Assembly: GCA_018894105.1 (NCBI GenBank)
Contig: CM032120.1
Location: 33,068,710-33,132,709, forward strand
DNA length: 64,000 nucleotides
Reading direction: 5' to 3'
Source: Jacaranda mimosifolia
Taxonomy: Eukaryota > Streptophyta > Magnoliopsida > Lamiales > Bignoniaceae
The notes under the pieces were generated by a model. The model searched no databases. It saw only the letters and a program-made list of their open reading frames with translations, and was not told the origin of the DNA. The translations under genes and the position numbers were made by a program. Of the stretch, positions 1-13,622 are shown in pieces (position 1 is the stretch's first letter; the number at the start of each line of letters is the position of its first letter).

Positions 1-2801
1 ATAGAAGGAAGTAGAGCCATCCTACAGATTCACCTGCTTGGAAGGAATTTGATCTTTAATATCCAGATTTTACCTCAGATCCATTCAGTGTCAGACTTGG
101 TCTTGCTACAGATGGGTTCAATCCTTTCGGAGACATGAGCAATTCATACAGTATGTGGCCTGTTGTATTGTTGTAGTCATTCCATATAATATGCCACTAT
201 ACAAAGGCATGAAAGATGACTTTTCTATGATGCCTTTCCTTATCTTTAGCCTCGGGCTCTTAGAAAGGATGTTGATATTTATCTTAGACCACTGATAGAA
301 AAGTTAAAAGAATTATGGAAAGGGCTCGAGGTATATGATGTCTCTAGTAAGCAATCTTTCCAAATGCGTGTAGCAATTTTTTGGACAACTAATGATTTTC
401 CTACACTCAGTAATTTACGGGATATATCACGAAAGGATACGCAGTGTGCACTTGTTGTCTCTATGACACAGATTCAAGAAAGATTCAAAGTAAGATATGT
501 TACATGGGTCATCGTCGCTACTTGGATATTGCCCATCCCTTTTGTAGGAGCAAATTGCTTGATGGTAAGATAGAAAGTCGTTCTACACCTATGGAATGGA
601 CTGGGGATGAAGTGCTTCTACACTTGAACAACATCGAGCATATGTTCGACATACTTGGGAAATACCCAAGTAATCAAAAGAGGAAACAAAGCATGGAGGA
701 AGGGAATTGGGTAAAAAAAAGTATCTTTTTTGAGTTGCCTAAATGGCATAAACTCAAAATTCGACATAGTATTGATGTCATGTATGTGGAGAAAAATATT
801 TGTGAGTGTGTCAGGGATATTACTAAACATCGATGGAAAAACGAAAGACACAGAAAAGGCACAAGAAGACTTGCGTGATCTTAATATAAGAAAGGAGCTA
901 CACTTACAAAGACTTGGAAACGCAACAAAAAAGCCTAAGGCATGTTACAACCTTTCATCTATATAGAAAAAAGGCCTTCTATAATTTCCTTAGATCTGTT
1001 AAGTTCCCCGATGGATATGCTGCTATTTCTAGATGTGTAAAAGATGGAAGGATATTGGGGTTAATAACACATGATTGCTACATACTCTTACAACATTTGA
1101 TACCTATCGGCATTCACAGTTATCTTCATAAGGATGCCAGTGAAGTGTTACTTGAATTGGGTGAATTCTTTAGCATCTCATGTTCAAAGACACTAAGAAT
1201 TGTTGATATAGAGAAAATGGAGAGAAATATCCCTTTTATTTTATGCAGGTTAGAGAAAATATTTCCTCTTGCATTCTTCGATATCATGGTCCACTTAGCA
1301 ATTCACCTATCTCAAGAGGCAAAAATTGCTAGTTCGGCTCATTCTCGTTGGATGTATCCAATTGAAAGATAAAAGGAATCCTACATTTTTATTACATACA
1401 AAAATTCCTATTAAAATAAATCCAAAAAGAGGGTATTAACAAAGATTCGTTATATACCATCTTATTTTAGGTTCCTCAAATCTCTTAAGGATTATGTGCG
1501 CAACAAAGTTCGACCTGAAGGCTCTGTTTCTGAAGGATGCATAGTCAAAGAGTGTTTAACATTCATGTCAATGAATCTCAATGACATTGAAAAAAGGTCT
1601 AATAGGGTTACAAGAAACAATGATGGTGCCAACCAACCAAATGAATGCGAGCTTTCCGTCTTTGCATTAAAAGTCCATCTGTTTGGGCCTCTTAAATGTG
1701 TTGTTCTACTATCCCAAAAAGAGCTACAGGTAGCCCACAATTTTATATTGAATAACTGCAATGAAGTGGATTCTTACGAAAGGTAAGACAAAATTCATCT
1801 TAAGCTTGCCATATAATATTTTGAACCTAATACTTCTCATAACCTAAGATAATTATATGGTTTAAAAAGTTCTTGGAGGAATTTAAGAGGTTCAACATGA
1901 GAGACATTGAAAAAAACACATCAAGAAAAATTGCATTGCTAGGGAGCATGTAAGTTGTAAATTATACCAATACTAGTTTAAATCTGAATTGTAGTAGCGC
2001 TCACCATTCTACATCTATATTTATTTGTAGATCAACAAAGTCTATCACCAACATCCTGAACAAGTTTCTAAAGAAGTGTGGTTATTGGAAAATACTTCTC
2101 AATCATACTTAGCAAAGTCTTATTCTGGTTGTGTCAATGAAGTTCGATTTCATGCAAAAGATCGAGATGATTGCTGAACCAAACAAAATAGTGGATTGAT
2201 CGTGGAAGGGGAGCACAATAATGAGATGGTAGAGTTCTATGGCTTCTTAACTAAAGTATTAGAGCTCACATATCTTTGTGGATACAAAGTGGCATTATTT
2301 CAGTGTGAGTGGTTCAATACTAGTAGCAAAACCACAGTAAGATAGGATAAGCATTTTGTCAGTATTGATATAAGATCTCGATGGTACAAAGATGATCCAT
2401 TCGTGTTGCCAAACCAAGTTCAACAAGCTTTCTACATCCATGATATTAAGTTTGGTGATAATTGGCGAATTCTGTAATGTATACACCATAGGCATCTTTG
2501 GAATCTTCCTGAACAAGAACAACCAAATGTGGTAGATAAGAGTAATGTTGAATTGAGGGGTCAGATTGATGCATTTTAGCGTCACGATTCAAATGGGGAT
2601 GCAATAGTATTGGTAAATGATGACATTGATTCGAACTATTTAGCTAGAGAAGATATTAAACCTGATGTTATAGATAAAGATGTTCTGAATGACATTAGAG
2701 AGCGTGGATATGATGTCGAATATGATTCATGTGATGAGGAAGATGAAACATTAAATCAATATTTTGATGAAGATGAAGATGATATCTATACTTCCTCATG
2801 A
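1..2801 (+). pseudogene. CACTA TNP2-like transposase, 5'-truncated by window, broken
   Basis: Conceptual translation of all plus frames gives the C-terminal two thirds of a plant TNP2-type CACTA transposase. The first 360 bases read into the conserved stretch around FNPFGDMSNSYSMWPV. Next come WTTNDFPTLSN (364 on, TINDFPAY-like), the histidine-rich region with HRRYLDIAHPF (about 500-550), and IFFELPKWHKLKIRHSIDVM (about 724-783). A DUF4218-type domain follows at 930-1785 (FPDGYAAISRC, SHDCxxLLQ-like HDCYILLQHLIP, RWMYPIER, then VRNKVRPEGS after a break). A DUF4216-type C-terminus lies at about 2190-2801 (WYKDDPFVLPNQVQQAFYI) and ends in an acidic tail. Several stops and frameshifts and the loss of W/C residues at expected sites make it inactive. 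Family membership is firm; exact exon limits are not. Confidence 0.85.
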
Positions 2802-3206
2802 AAAGTAAGCTACAAAAACAATCATTTAATTTAACATAACATAGGTTCAATAGTTATGCATTCAATAGAATAATTTACGTAAGTATTTTGTCAACATAGT
2901 TGCATTCATTTTTATTGTTTGACTTTTATGCAATATAAAATATACTTCTTTTGTTTATTTTCATTCTAACTTGAGTCTTAATCATGTTATATACATGTTG
3001 TCAAATGCTATTACATGTCATGTCTTGCATTTTATTGTTTAAATTCTCAAACTCTAAATTTTTGTTTTGTTGAATTTCAAATTCAATAGAATATTATTCT
3101 TACATTCCTACATTTTCAATTTTGTTTGAATACTTTTGCTGGAATGTTTATCTCGTTCTACTTATTTTCTTTGGTGTTATTATTGAAGTAATTAATTTTT
3201 TTTCCA

Positions 3207-6200
3207 GTGAAAATGCCGCCTAAGGGAGTTGTGTTGCATCGTCCAGTAACTAGGAATGCTCCATCAAAGATGAACGAAGGCACTCAAAATCTTTCAACTA
3301 CAAAAATTGCTAATCCCACACCTTTGCGTAAATCTCTACATTTGACAAGAAATTGTCCTTCAACTTATGATGTGCCCACAACCAAGTGTACCACTAGTAC
3401 AAGTAGGAAGTTGTTTCCTTTACCTTCAAAGACTATGATAGGGATGGCAATGGGGCAGGTTGGGGTGGATTTTGACTCAACTTGAACCTGCCTCGCAAAG
3501 ATTTTATACAGCCCCTACCCGTCCCGCGGGTTTTAGGAGTGAAAACCCGAACTCTACCTGCAATGTAAATGTAAAACCTGAACCTTACCCAATTCTACCT
3601 ACACCTAATTAATATTATCTATTTTGTAAAATACTATCCACTATACAATTAACGAAATATTACGATTTTAACTCAAATATCATATAAATTTTGCGTAAAA
3701 CAAACAAATAGAAAGTTTTTGACCATTTTCTAAGCATTCTGAATCTACTCTTGGGAGTCACGATTGTGAGGAATGGGAATGAAAGAAAAAAAATGCTAAC
3801 ATAGTTTAGGGTTTGTTGTATATATATTTTTTGTAAAAAATTAAATTAAATATAAATAAAATATATATATATATATAAATACTTCAAGGCATGTTTACTA
3901 TAAACCCAAACCCGATCTGACCTGCACTCATTAGAACCCGAACTAGATTCGATCCACTGCGGGGTGGGTTTTCTACCCACCCCAATCGAAGCGGATTGGT
4001 GTGGGTACCCACGAATAGGGTATAAATTGCCATCACTAGCCTATGACAGTTGTAGATCTTTCAACATCTCCACCTATGACAACGAGTCAGGCTTCTTTGT
4101 CTATAAACTAACAAGAATCTTCTCCAACTGTCATTCAGATTAAGACTACAGGTACATACCACCAAGTAACTCTATGTGTTACTAGGAATGCTGCAGCTAA
4201 TTAGCAGACATCTCCAGCTACTTCAAATCCTCATGCCATGCCATCACTATCAATAGATACACCATTGATTCCTCCATCATCAGGTACTCAGCCACAAGAA
4301 GAGACTCAGTCTTTAGGAACTCTACTCCCTGAAGAGGGTATTAGAGATATTGGAACTACAGATCCTACCCCAACCACAGGTTAATACATCCACATCAAAT
4401 TTAAATTTTTTTTAATTCATATAATTTATAGTTGTGTCTACTATTTTTATATTTGTATATTGGCAAATGAGAAATAGGCCCCGCTAAAAAAAGAGGTTGT
4501 GGTGCAAGCATAGGTAAGGCAATAGAGAGAGAAATTGCAAAAAATTTAAGTGTTAGTACCTTTAATATGTTATGTGCCTTATTTCAATGCGTTCACTTAA
4601 GACTTCTTATTTATGATTTTATTAGGGGGCAAAGTGTTGGAAATTGAATTTCCTGATGGCTTAAAGAGGCCAATCAAGTATGCTTCCCATTTTTCTAATG
4701 GGATTGGTATTATTGTTCGCAATAGTCCTGAACTTGATTGGAAAATGTCATGAAAAAAAGTTCTAGAACACGATAAATTGCCGTGTATGCTGGACTAGAT
4801 GTAAGTTCATTATCTATTTGATAAAATTTTAAGTTTTCCATTTATTATATGAACATGGATATTCATTATCTTAATGATTGACTTTATGTCTAATTTAATA
4901 TATCCCTAGCAATGGTTTTCAATGAAGGATGGCAGACTGATCCTGTGGTCACAATGTATGTAGAGGACATGTTTGTGGAGAGCTAAAGCATTATAAGGGA
5001 AGATTGAGTGAGATATACAGGAAAATGGTTCAAAGTGGTGTGGATCCAAGGAGTAAGGTGCCTTTTGATTGGATCCTACAAGACAAATGGTTGTGATTAT
5101 ATGATGTCTTTGGAGATGCTAAGTTTCAGGTATTTGGTTACATAATAACTAATGTTGGCAATATTGAGGTTTTTATTTATTGTATGTCGATGAAGAACAA
5201 TCACCTTTTCTTTTTAGCTGCTAAGATTTTGTTCTTTTTATTTTTTGGATGTTGATGTATTTCATTTTTACAAGTAGATGGGATAAATACTTGAATTCTA
5301 AATTTGGATTTGATTTTGATTGTTATTTGATGTCATTTTTTGTTGCAAATTTTTGTTAGTTTTCTTTTGTTAGATGCTGGTGTATTTGATTTTTTTGTAA
5401 GTAGATGGGTTAAATGTTAATTTGCTTTCATTGGTTATTTGATGTAATTATTTTTTGTGTAATATTTATTATTTTTCGTTAATTGGATGCTGATGCATTT
5501 TATTTTTGTAAGTAGATAGGACAAATGTTGGGATTCTAAATGTTGGATTAATTTTGTTGGTTATTTCATATAATTATTTGTTGCATGTAATTAAGACTAA
5601 TTGAAGCCCTATTTTAGCATGAAAGTAATCCTAGTTTTAGCTTAAAACTTGGCTCAAACTCTATCTAGTTTCACCTCAGTTTAAGGATAGCATTAAAGTG
5701 TAGGTTCAAGGTGAAATTGACCTTAAACGAGACAGATTTTCAGTTCAACTTCGAGCTGAAATGAGGGTAGTTTTGAGGGCAATTTTGAGCTGAAACTAAC
5801 CTAAGTGTGGTTAGTTTTAGCTTCGTCAGTTTGAGCTTGAAATTGAGATTCAATTTTTAATTTCAAGCCGAAATTTTCTGTGTTTGGGCTTTAATCCGAG
5901 GCACACATTAAAATATATCAAGTTGAAATTGACATAAGCTTGTTTTTCTACATCTTCACATAATTATATGTAAATGTAGGAAAGGTTGAGGATCAATGCA
6001 GGAAATAGAGCACATATGCCATACTCTTATACATCCAGTTATAAATCATTCGCTATACGATTGATAGAAATGGTAATATATCATTTTAACTTTCTTTTAT
6101 TTATATTTTCTCTTGTCATTATATAAAGTTTTATACTAAAACTTCTACTTACAATTGCAAAGGAAAATCAAAGCCCAGTGGACAATTTTGGAGCCACTCA

Positions 6201-6672
6201 TATGAAGAAAAGTAGTTGAGAGTATGTGAATGCTACAGCTACAAACAAGCATGTGAGTTCATGTTCTTTAATAAAATATCCCCTATATTTAAGTATGCAC
6301 TTATATATATTTATGCTCGTGGCAAAATGAAATGAGAAGGAAGAGGGATGAAGCACTAGAAGAAGGATTCCAATAAGTTTCTAAAAGGGACATTATTAAG
6401 GAGTCATTGGGTAGACGAATGGGATATGAGAGAGGCATGGGTCATGGAGTTGTATCGTCTAAAGGCAGCAAGAAGATGAGACTTCAAGCTATAGAACTTC
6501 AAGCAGTGAAGGAGAAATTGAGCAAAACTGAAAATAATTTAGACAGTGCATTAGATCTCATCAAAACTTAATAAGAGTAATGCCAACAAGCTGCAAAACT
6601 AGCAAGCCTTGAAGACAATTAGATCGAGCTGAAGCAACTTTTCCTGGCGTTGCAAGACAAACTCACTTGAAG
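3207..6672 (+). pseudogene. CACTA second gene (PF03004 plant transposase/TNPA-like), broken
   Basis: The first exon starts with MKMPPKGVVLHRPVTRNAP at 3207 and is broken at 3439 by a small hAT-type element; the reading resumes after 4047. Further exon-like pieces are: about 4622-4800 (LEIEFPDGLKRPIKYASHFSNG, the usual start of the PF03004 'plant transposase (Ptta/En/Spm)' region), 4912-5130, 5985-6070 (RINAGNRAHMPYSYTSSYKS, the RxxxNKxxRxxxxYxHxxGSKSF-like motif), 6170-6250, and 6320-6672. The last piece is a charged, coiled-coil-like tail with LQAIELQAVKEKLSKTENNL. Stops interrupt most pieces. Position 3' of the TNP2 remnant fits the normal gene order. The role in the family is binding of subterminal repeats; this copy is inactive by inspection. 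Confidence 0.7.
3439..4038. mobile_element. hAT-type MITE, 600 bp, inside CACTA gene
   Basis: The left end reads TAGGGATGGCAATGGGGC and the right end, read on the minus strand, TAGTGATGGCAATTTATACC, so the terminal inverted repeats share TAG.GATGGCAAT. It is flanked by 8-bp direct repeats differing at one base: gactatga at 3431-3438 and gcctatga at 4039-4046. It has no coding capacity. It holds GC-rich CCCACCCC/GGGTGGG subterminal stretches and an AT dinucleotide run near 3860-3878. TAGGG-type ends and an 8-bp duplication are hAT hallmarks. Confidence 0.85.
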
Positions 6673-7714
6673 GTAAGTATGTCCTTATTATTTCATATGA
6701 TTTTACTTGAGTTTTGCGTATATGAAATTTTGTGATATATGATAATTAAAATTAAGAATAACAAATTTAGAGTTATGAACATTGAGGCCTTATATTGTTG
6801 TTTTATTTGATTGTTTGTCACTTGTCATATGTAGAATGATTAGCTGAGTTGAATTAAGTTACAAGCATTATAATTTTTAGAATTTTATCGTGCTTTATTT
6901 CAACATGTGAGCTCCCATATATGTAAATAATTGGGAGAACTTTTAGTTTGGAGATTATTATGAGCTTTTCCATTTAAAGTCGTGTTATTAGAAAAAAAAA
7001 ATGATATGTTACATATTGTTTAAACTCATTTGGTAATATAGCTAACGAATTAAATGAAATGTCTTTTTATGTTCAATATTATCTTCTATGATATTTTGTG
7101 TAGTTTATGTTGGACAAGAGATGGTATCATACAAATCTTTTATTAGGTATTGCAACCTCCTCCCATGAATTGTGCTATTATTTTTTGTAGCTTTTTATAT
7201 GTTATATTAAACCTTTGTTTTTCCTATGTACCATACTTGTCCAATTTAAGAAAAAATAAATGTATAGTGATTGGTTAAACATATGTAATATCTAATTTGA
7301 TGTTCTTCATATTCACAGTGTGTCATGCAATTATTTTTTGCAGATTGTTGGAAGTAGCCCACTTTCTGATGAAGTTGACGAGAATTAAGGAAGATGTTTT
7401 GCATATCTCTTTTGTCACTTGAATGATAATACTTCTTCAAAACTTAACATTTTTGTTTGATTCATATATCCATTTGGTTATCATGGCTTTGGTAGCTAGC
7501 TTGAATTTGGGATTAATGTTTTGAAATTATATTTTTGTCTATGGATGGATGGATGTTGTTAGTATTATGTCTATAGATGGATGGATGTGCTTACTCTTTT
7601 GTTTATTGAAGGAATGGCTTTGAATTATTTATATTTAGGGTGTTGGTATACTTCACATTTTAATTTCTTTTGCAAATTCATATCCAAACTAGCTATTAAA
7701 TAGGGGGGAAAAAC

Positions 7715-8412
7715 ACTTTTCGTAACGAAAATATATTGTTTACAAAAATAATTTATTGGTAACGAAATTTGTTTGTCACTTTTCTTAATGGTGACAAACT
7801 AATTTGATGTATCCGTAACTAATTATTTTACTTATTTGTAACGAATTATTTACCAATTCATAACAAATAATTAGTTATTTTAATTAAGAAATTAATTATT
7901 TGTAACAAATTCATTGCTTATTTGTAACAAAATATTATAATCATATAAGTTATAGATAACGAAACATTTAGTTGCATATATTAATTATAACAAAACTCTT
8001 AATGTCCTTTGTAACGAAATTGTTAGTTATGTATTCTATTAGTAATGGGAAGCTTAAACATATTATTTAACTAATCGTAACCAAATTTTTTTGTTACACA
8101 AACAATTTGTAACGAAACTAAAATAAATAAAGACAAAACTGCCAATATTTTGGTGACTAGGTATTTCGTTACGCTATGGAAATCTATTCTAACTAATATT
8201 GTTTTGTTACTACTACGAAACTTTTGGTGACGATTAATTTCATCACCATGAGGTCATCATTCATAACAAACATAAATTTCGTAAATTTCGTTATTAGAAC
8301 TTTTTGTGATGGGCTTTAACACACAAAACTTCAGTAATGAAAAATTCGTTACCAATAGTATAAGGTAACGAATTTCAGCATTACAGGATAAAATGAGTCA
8401 TTACTAAAAGTG
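7715..8412 (+). repeat. CACTA subterminal repeat field (GTAACGAAA motif)
   Basis: The motif GTAACGAAA or its complement TTTCGTTAC, with one- or two-base variants (gtaacgaatt, gtaacaaaat, gtaaccaaat), occurs many times in both orientations over about 700 bases with no coding. CACTA elements carry such subterminal arrays as transposase binding sites. The array ends where the CACTTTTAGTAATGAC-like terminus is read on the minus strand. Confidence 0.7.
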
Positions 8413-9530
8413 TAATTTATTGTAATGGTTTGACTTATAACTAATCCGTTAATGGTCTATAAAGTAATTTTAATTTAAACTTTTACTAACCCAACCCAAT
8501 TATATGAATTCATAGATATATTGCTAAAACATGAATATAAAAGCATTGTTTGGAAAGCAAAAGTAGAACTTATCTTGTCCTTATTTTTATATGTATATGT
8601 GATGTTTGTACTTTTATCTAACTTACTATAAAAAATATAATATCAGTGACCGTATAAAAATTATTATAATTATACATATTAACTGAAAATTTTATTTTAT
8701 CACAATGTTCCTTAATAGTCACAATAAAACTAATATTCTAAATTGCTACAATTAACAATTAGGGAGATATTTATAATGAGAACTTAGTAATAATAAAAAT
8801 TATCACTGTGTTGTGATAAGATTTTCACTCTCCTTATGTTGTTACGTTATATGTGTCACTAATTATTAATTATGACAATTTAAATATTATTTTTGTGCTA
8901 TTAAATTTGTAAGAACTATTAAGTTGATAAAACAAAACTTTTTATACTTGGTATATGTATATATAATTAGCAACGGCTTTTATGCTATCCAAATTTTTAT
9001 TGCAATTATTCTCTTAAAAAATATATCAAAACTCTAAAATATTAAAAATATTCAAATATCTTATAAAATATTTTAAAAACTTTATAATAAACTATTACCT
9101 GAAACACCTACTAGTTTCTCAACACACAACTTTGGTGATCAAAACAACCTAGAGTCATAAGATATCCCTGAGTAATGGGCGTTGCATTATTTGGTGGTTT
9201 TGATATGTTTTGGTTTGTTGTATGTCATAAAACATTTTCTATTATAAAATATCAAATCAATTGATTTCTTATAAAATTAATGGAGCGGTGATATTTGAAA
9301 TTATTATTATTTTTATAGAAGTAATGAATAGGAAATATATATATATATATATACATGCATAATGATTAATTTGATGAATGTCAGAAGGATATTTTGGAGT
9401 TTTGAAATTCAATTTGGGGAGCATCTTATACTAAAACCCAAAATACCTAAAAATTTATTTGGATTTTTTTTTGTTGGAGTTAAAAACAATTTGAAAAAGA
9501 ACAGATTCAAGTAAGAGCATAAATGAAATG
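8413..9530. other. AT-rich intergenic spacer, no gene seen
   Basis: Very AT-rich sequence between the CACTA end and the region 3' of the KNOX gene. No reading frame of note, no RNA gene and no clear repeat boundaries were seen, apart from a short AT dinucleotide run near 9337-9352. Confidence 0.6.
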
Positions 9531-9534
9531 AGAT

Positions 9535-9730
9535 GATTCACAAATAGTTCGAACTTGATTCAATAAAAACGCAAATTCGGCTTGTTCTTTTCGAGCTCAT
9601 CAACCAAGTGAATTGAACAGAGCTCAACAGTATTTAGTTTAAAAATTCGAGAACAAGCTTTTTTATTTTATATATATATATATATATTTACAATGTAAGC
9701 TCACATAATAAGACCCATAAGAATAAGTAT

Positions 9731-9772
<42 letters not shown>

Positions 9773-9787
9773 ATAATAATAATAATA

Positions 9788-9826
<39 letters not shown>

Positions 9827-10030
9827 TATTTATTTTTTATTTTTAAAAAATAATAAAAATAATTAAAAATTTTATGATTGTAGATTTTGTTCCAAGTTTA
9901 AATAAGCTCAAGGTAATCCTAGCCTATACAAACTTGAGCTCATTTGAGCATATATGATCGAGCATTTCTTCTTTCTTATTGCAAGCCTTTGAGCTTGAGC
10001 TCAATTTATGAGTTCAAAATTCAGACTTCA
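9535..10030. repeat. GAGCTC-rich degenerate repeat with trinucleotide microsatellite
   Basis: Both ends of this stretch carry degenerate strings of gagctc/cgaactt/caagctt (9580-9660 and 9900-10020). Between them is a run at 9728-9828 that changes from GTA repeats to TAA repeats to TTA repeats. Such GAGCTCG-rich flanks are common in small non-autonomous DNA elements of plants, but I could not find clean terminal repeats or a target duplication, so the class is open. Confidence 0.45.
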
Positions 10031-10309
10031 CTTGACTCATTTACACCCTAAATTCAATCACAGCTCTCAAAGTCTTCATTTTTCACGAGTCTGGCGCACA
10101 AGAAAGAGTTGGATGCCAACTGCCAAGCAAGCTATATTTTTGTTATTCGTTGAAAGTTTCATACGCCACTTTTTGCAGGAAAATCAAGGAAACTACTGCG
10201 TGGTTGAGCTTGCTAAGATACACTCAAGTCAAGTAGCATCTATAATTACTAGATTCCATGAAAAATTGAATGCTTATTTGGCACCATAAAAGGGTTGGTT
10301 AATTTCTGT

Positions 10310-13121
10310 TCAAGTACTGCCGACGCCTCCAGTTCCTCCTGTAGCATCAAAGTACATAGATCCTGCATTAATATTGCCACCACTTACACCTTCCATAAGT
10401 GCAAATCTCATGTCTTCCGATGGTCTCCAGTGCCGTTTCCTTTGGTTAATGAACCAGTTGTTAATCTGCTTCTGGTCTAACCCAGTAATTTCTGACAGCC
10501 TGTTCTTCTCCTCTTCCTGCATCATATATAATGCAACATCAACACGCATACACCCCTGGCGCGCTTGTGTGTGTATATGTATACACATAAAATGGTCTTG
10601 TGTGTATATATATATACACGGGTTTAATGATCTTTTGTCCAATCTCGTTAGTCTTATACATAAAATGTGAAGTAGGTAGTTTGAATCTAGTGGTCACCCA
10701 AATTAAATGCGTATAAATATAAATATATATATATATATATATATACGATTTAGAAAAAATTGAAGATTTTGAAGAAGGTTGAAATCGAAATTACCGTGGG
10801 GTATGGCCACCTATAGTGTGTGTTCCACCATTCTAGCAATGCAGTTCTTGCATCCTTTGGTAATTTACCTTTTCTCCTTTTCTTCAAGAACTCCTTTCTC
10901 AAACTACTAAGATAGCCGCTGTATTTTCGCATTAGCATTTCTTTTAGCTCATTGTCACCTTGACGCTTACCAGTGGATTCTTGACTTAATCCAGCTGCTT
11001 CCATTTCTCCACAACTGATCATATCCTCATCAGATGGACCACCACAATCATCTGATAACAGAAGAAGGGCACCAAGACTAGTTAGACTTGCACGTGTTTA
11101 ATTTTTCTTATTACACAGTTTAAATATTCAATGTTTGTGGATCTGTATACATTGGTATCATAGTTAAGTTGAAAATTAGAGAAGCCTATTCATGTAACAC
11201 AACTGGTAAGAAACAGTCTCTGGCAAATATAATCCTTCCTTCCAGACTTCCAGAAGTCTCGATTGCGAAGGATGCAACATTAAAACCTTAAATCTGAAGA
11301 TTATGTCAGAAGGTTCTTCACCATCACATTTGAGATCAAGGAATCTAAATAATCATAAATAATGTTTCACACTTTATGACAGCAATAAATAATGGTGGTG
11401 GTATGTTAGCTACTTAATTCATTCAGCATGCATGTAAAAGCTGTGATAATCGACTTTAAAACCCAAGACTTACGTAACCTCCGATGCTGTATTAATCTAT
11501 GAGAAAGGAAGTCAACAAAGCAAAATAATAAAACTTGAAACCAACTTAGGATCTATGCGGAAATTAATTTTTAAGATATCGGATCCAACTATATATGGAT
11601 GAATTTCTTAAAAGAAAAGAATTCGTTTTATGATAATTGTTGGTATTCCGATTCAGGCATAGAAGGATCTTAATTCTTGCCTAGAAGAAGTTCGAATCGT
11701 AAAAGAAAATTCCGAATTTAGTGCTGATTAATTAATTGGCTATTCACGGAACCTAAGAAGGAATAGTAAATATAGAACTGTTAAAAACATGTTAAATTGA
11801 ATGACAAATACATTATTTTTACTTATCCTTTCACATGTTTTGCATTAGGCCAGCTTTAGACCACCAACTAAGACAAACAATCAAATTTAAATATACACGC
11901 AAAAAAATAAAAAAAATTAAGCTGACTCTTACAAATCCCGTTAATTAAGAATCACTGAAAGACACCAGCCCAGATTAGATTTAGACCAAACACAGTGTGT
12001 AATAATAAAGTAATTAGTAATTGTCCTTGTTTCTTTTTTTATTTTGTACAAGAAGCATCGTTTATTAAACTAGCTAGAAATCTTGAAGAAAGAAAAGGAA
12101 AAGAAAGTACGGTCTGAAATAAAACGAAAAATGTTCAAGTATACATCGGAAATCAAAAAAGCACAGGAAGAGCCAGAGAAGTTTCAATGATGTACCAGCA
12201 GAATGATAAGAATAGGTGGTTGATGTTAGGGTTTCTTTGCAAAGATCACTGAGCTGAGATTCAATGCTGCTCAAGAAATTTGTGGCTTCATCAAATGGCT
12301 TTGACAGTTCCTCCTTATATTTGTGCAGAACCTCAATGTATGATTTCTTCAAGACAAGAATGAAGAGCATATTAATTTATAGGGACATATGCATGTACAT
12401 ATTCGTAGAGAATAAAAAAGAAAGACAGTAAATTATAACAACTTATAGTATAATAAAGATCTTGGGTTAAAATATTACAAACATAATAATTATTATTGCT
12501 AGGTTTTATATTTTTACCATAAAGTCATCAAGTTCGGGGTCTGTTCCAATCTCAGTACTGGAGGTGGATATGGGGTGGTTTTCTTTGCTGATTTCTTCAA
12601 GAAGTGAAGCCATTTCTGGTGGTGCTCCCACCTTCAAACACAAAAAGTTATATATATATATATAATATAATTATATTTATATTTAGGTCACACACACAAA
12701 CAAAGACATCATTTGGGCATCTATAAAAGCAAAAAGAAGAAAGAATAGTGATCAAGAACAGGTGTGGTTGGGGGTGGAACTGTGTTGCAACTGTACTCCT
12801 GCACATATAATATATAGAAAGAGTTAATAACAAAAGAGGCTGGTTCTTTTACACCTTTTTGCATTCAATGTAAGCACCAAGTAAGTCAGGATAAAGAGGG
12901 TGATTAGCAATCTGGGCCTTCATTACATCTGACATCTCCAATCCTGTGGGCACAGCTTCATGATGAGTTTCAGCTACTGTTAAAACCAGCTGATGGTGAT
13001 TATGATTGTGATGATGATCATGATGAGTGACGCCAGCAGCTGTAATACTGCCATCTCCAAGAAAATTACTGTCCACAGGACATGAAGTAGAGGAGTATTG
13101 AAATCTGTATAGTTCATCCAT
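10310..13121 (-). CDS. Class I KNOX (KNOTTED1-like) TALE homeobox protein, five exons
   Basis: Exons on the minus strand: 13121-12855, 12631-12518, 12346-12196, 11051-10795, 10516-10310. All introns are GT-AG and the sum is 996 nt, 331 residues. The start is the first ATG after an in-frame TAA and gives [11 protein letters not shown], like other class I KNOX N-termini. Domains: a His/Asn-rich linker (33-43); KNOX1 about 63-103 ([17 protein letters not shown], crossing exons 1-2); KNOX2 about 118-165 ([16 protein letters not shown]); ELK about 212-233; TALE homeodomain about 234-296 with the PYP loop at 260-262 and helix 3 WFINQRKRH at 284-292. The C-terminus is Gly-rich. These nuclear proteins pair with BELL homeodomain partners and maintain shoot meristem identity (family knowledge). 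No disabling change is seen; it appears intact. Intron 3 is the longest (1144 bp), a typical KNOX feature. Which class I subgroup it belongs to is not settled. Confidence 0.93.
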
Positions 13122-13591
13122 CACTACTCCTAACAGTTGTTGCAGAGGTATTTCAACAGTAGTCCCTCCCAAGCCCTTATCAATTTCAAACTCATAAGAA
13201 GCAACAATTGTTATTTTTTATGAAAACAAGCACTCATGTGTGTTTTATTATTTGTCTGTGTGTTGTGTAAATGAACAGAAACCCATGTGGTGAGTCCAGC
13301 AGAATCATGATCAGAAATAGTGATTCTTAAGTATTCATTGTTCACTGGGAACATGCTAAAGGGGGGCTTCAAATGACTACCTAAAAAGTAGTCAAAAACT
13401 TGAGACCACGTTTGGTATTCCTGATGCAATTTATTTACTGAAAAAATTATTTTTGGTCTAATTCTTTTACTTAATAAAAAGAAATATTTTTAAGCACTTC
13501 CCAAGAAAGACCCATCATGGCCAAAATAATTCTTAGGAGCTAGCTAGAAGAAAAGAGGAGTAGGGCAAAAGAATTCAAGAATTATACGTAT

Positions 13592-13617
<26 letters not shown>
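13592..13617. repeat. (AG)13 microsatellite in KNOX leader region
   Basis: Uninterrupted AG dinucleotide run followed by a short G run, 471 bases upstream of the KNOX start codon. It reads as a CT tract on the coding strand. Confidence 0.95.

Positions 13618-13622
<5 letters not shown>

Larger units (their letters stand above)
1..8412 (+). mobile_element. CACTA (En/Spm) element, 3' portion, decayed
   Basis: Seen: a TNP2-type transposase remnant (1-2801), a second PF03004-type gene remnant (3207-6672) and a subterminal field of short repeats (about 7715-8412), in that order on the plus strand. This is the usual order of a plant CACTA element. The 5' end lies outside the window. The likely 3' end is near 8412, where the sequence read on the minus strand begins CACTTTTAGTAATGAC, a degenerate CACT-type terminus; no 3-bp target duplication can be tested without the other end. 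Stretches 5130-5980 and 6680-7700 have no readable coding and look like intron or degenerate spacer. Confidence is high for the family and moderate for the 3' end. Confidence 0.85.

Noticed and set aside
1492..1761. Minus frame opposite the CACTA transposase
   Set aside because: The plus strand carries the recognisable DUF4218 continuation (VRNKVRPEGS); the minus frame is its shadow.
13122..13209. KNOX start further upstream (IVASYEFEIDKGLGG frame)
   Set aside because: The frame is open but has no ATG before an in-frame TAA; the first ATG gives the family-typical MDELYRF.
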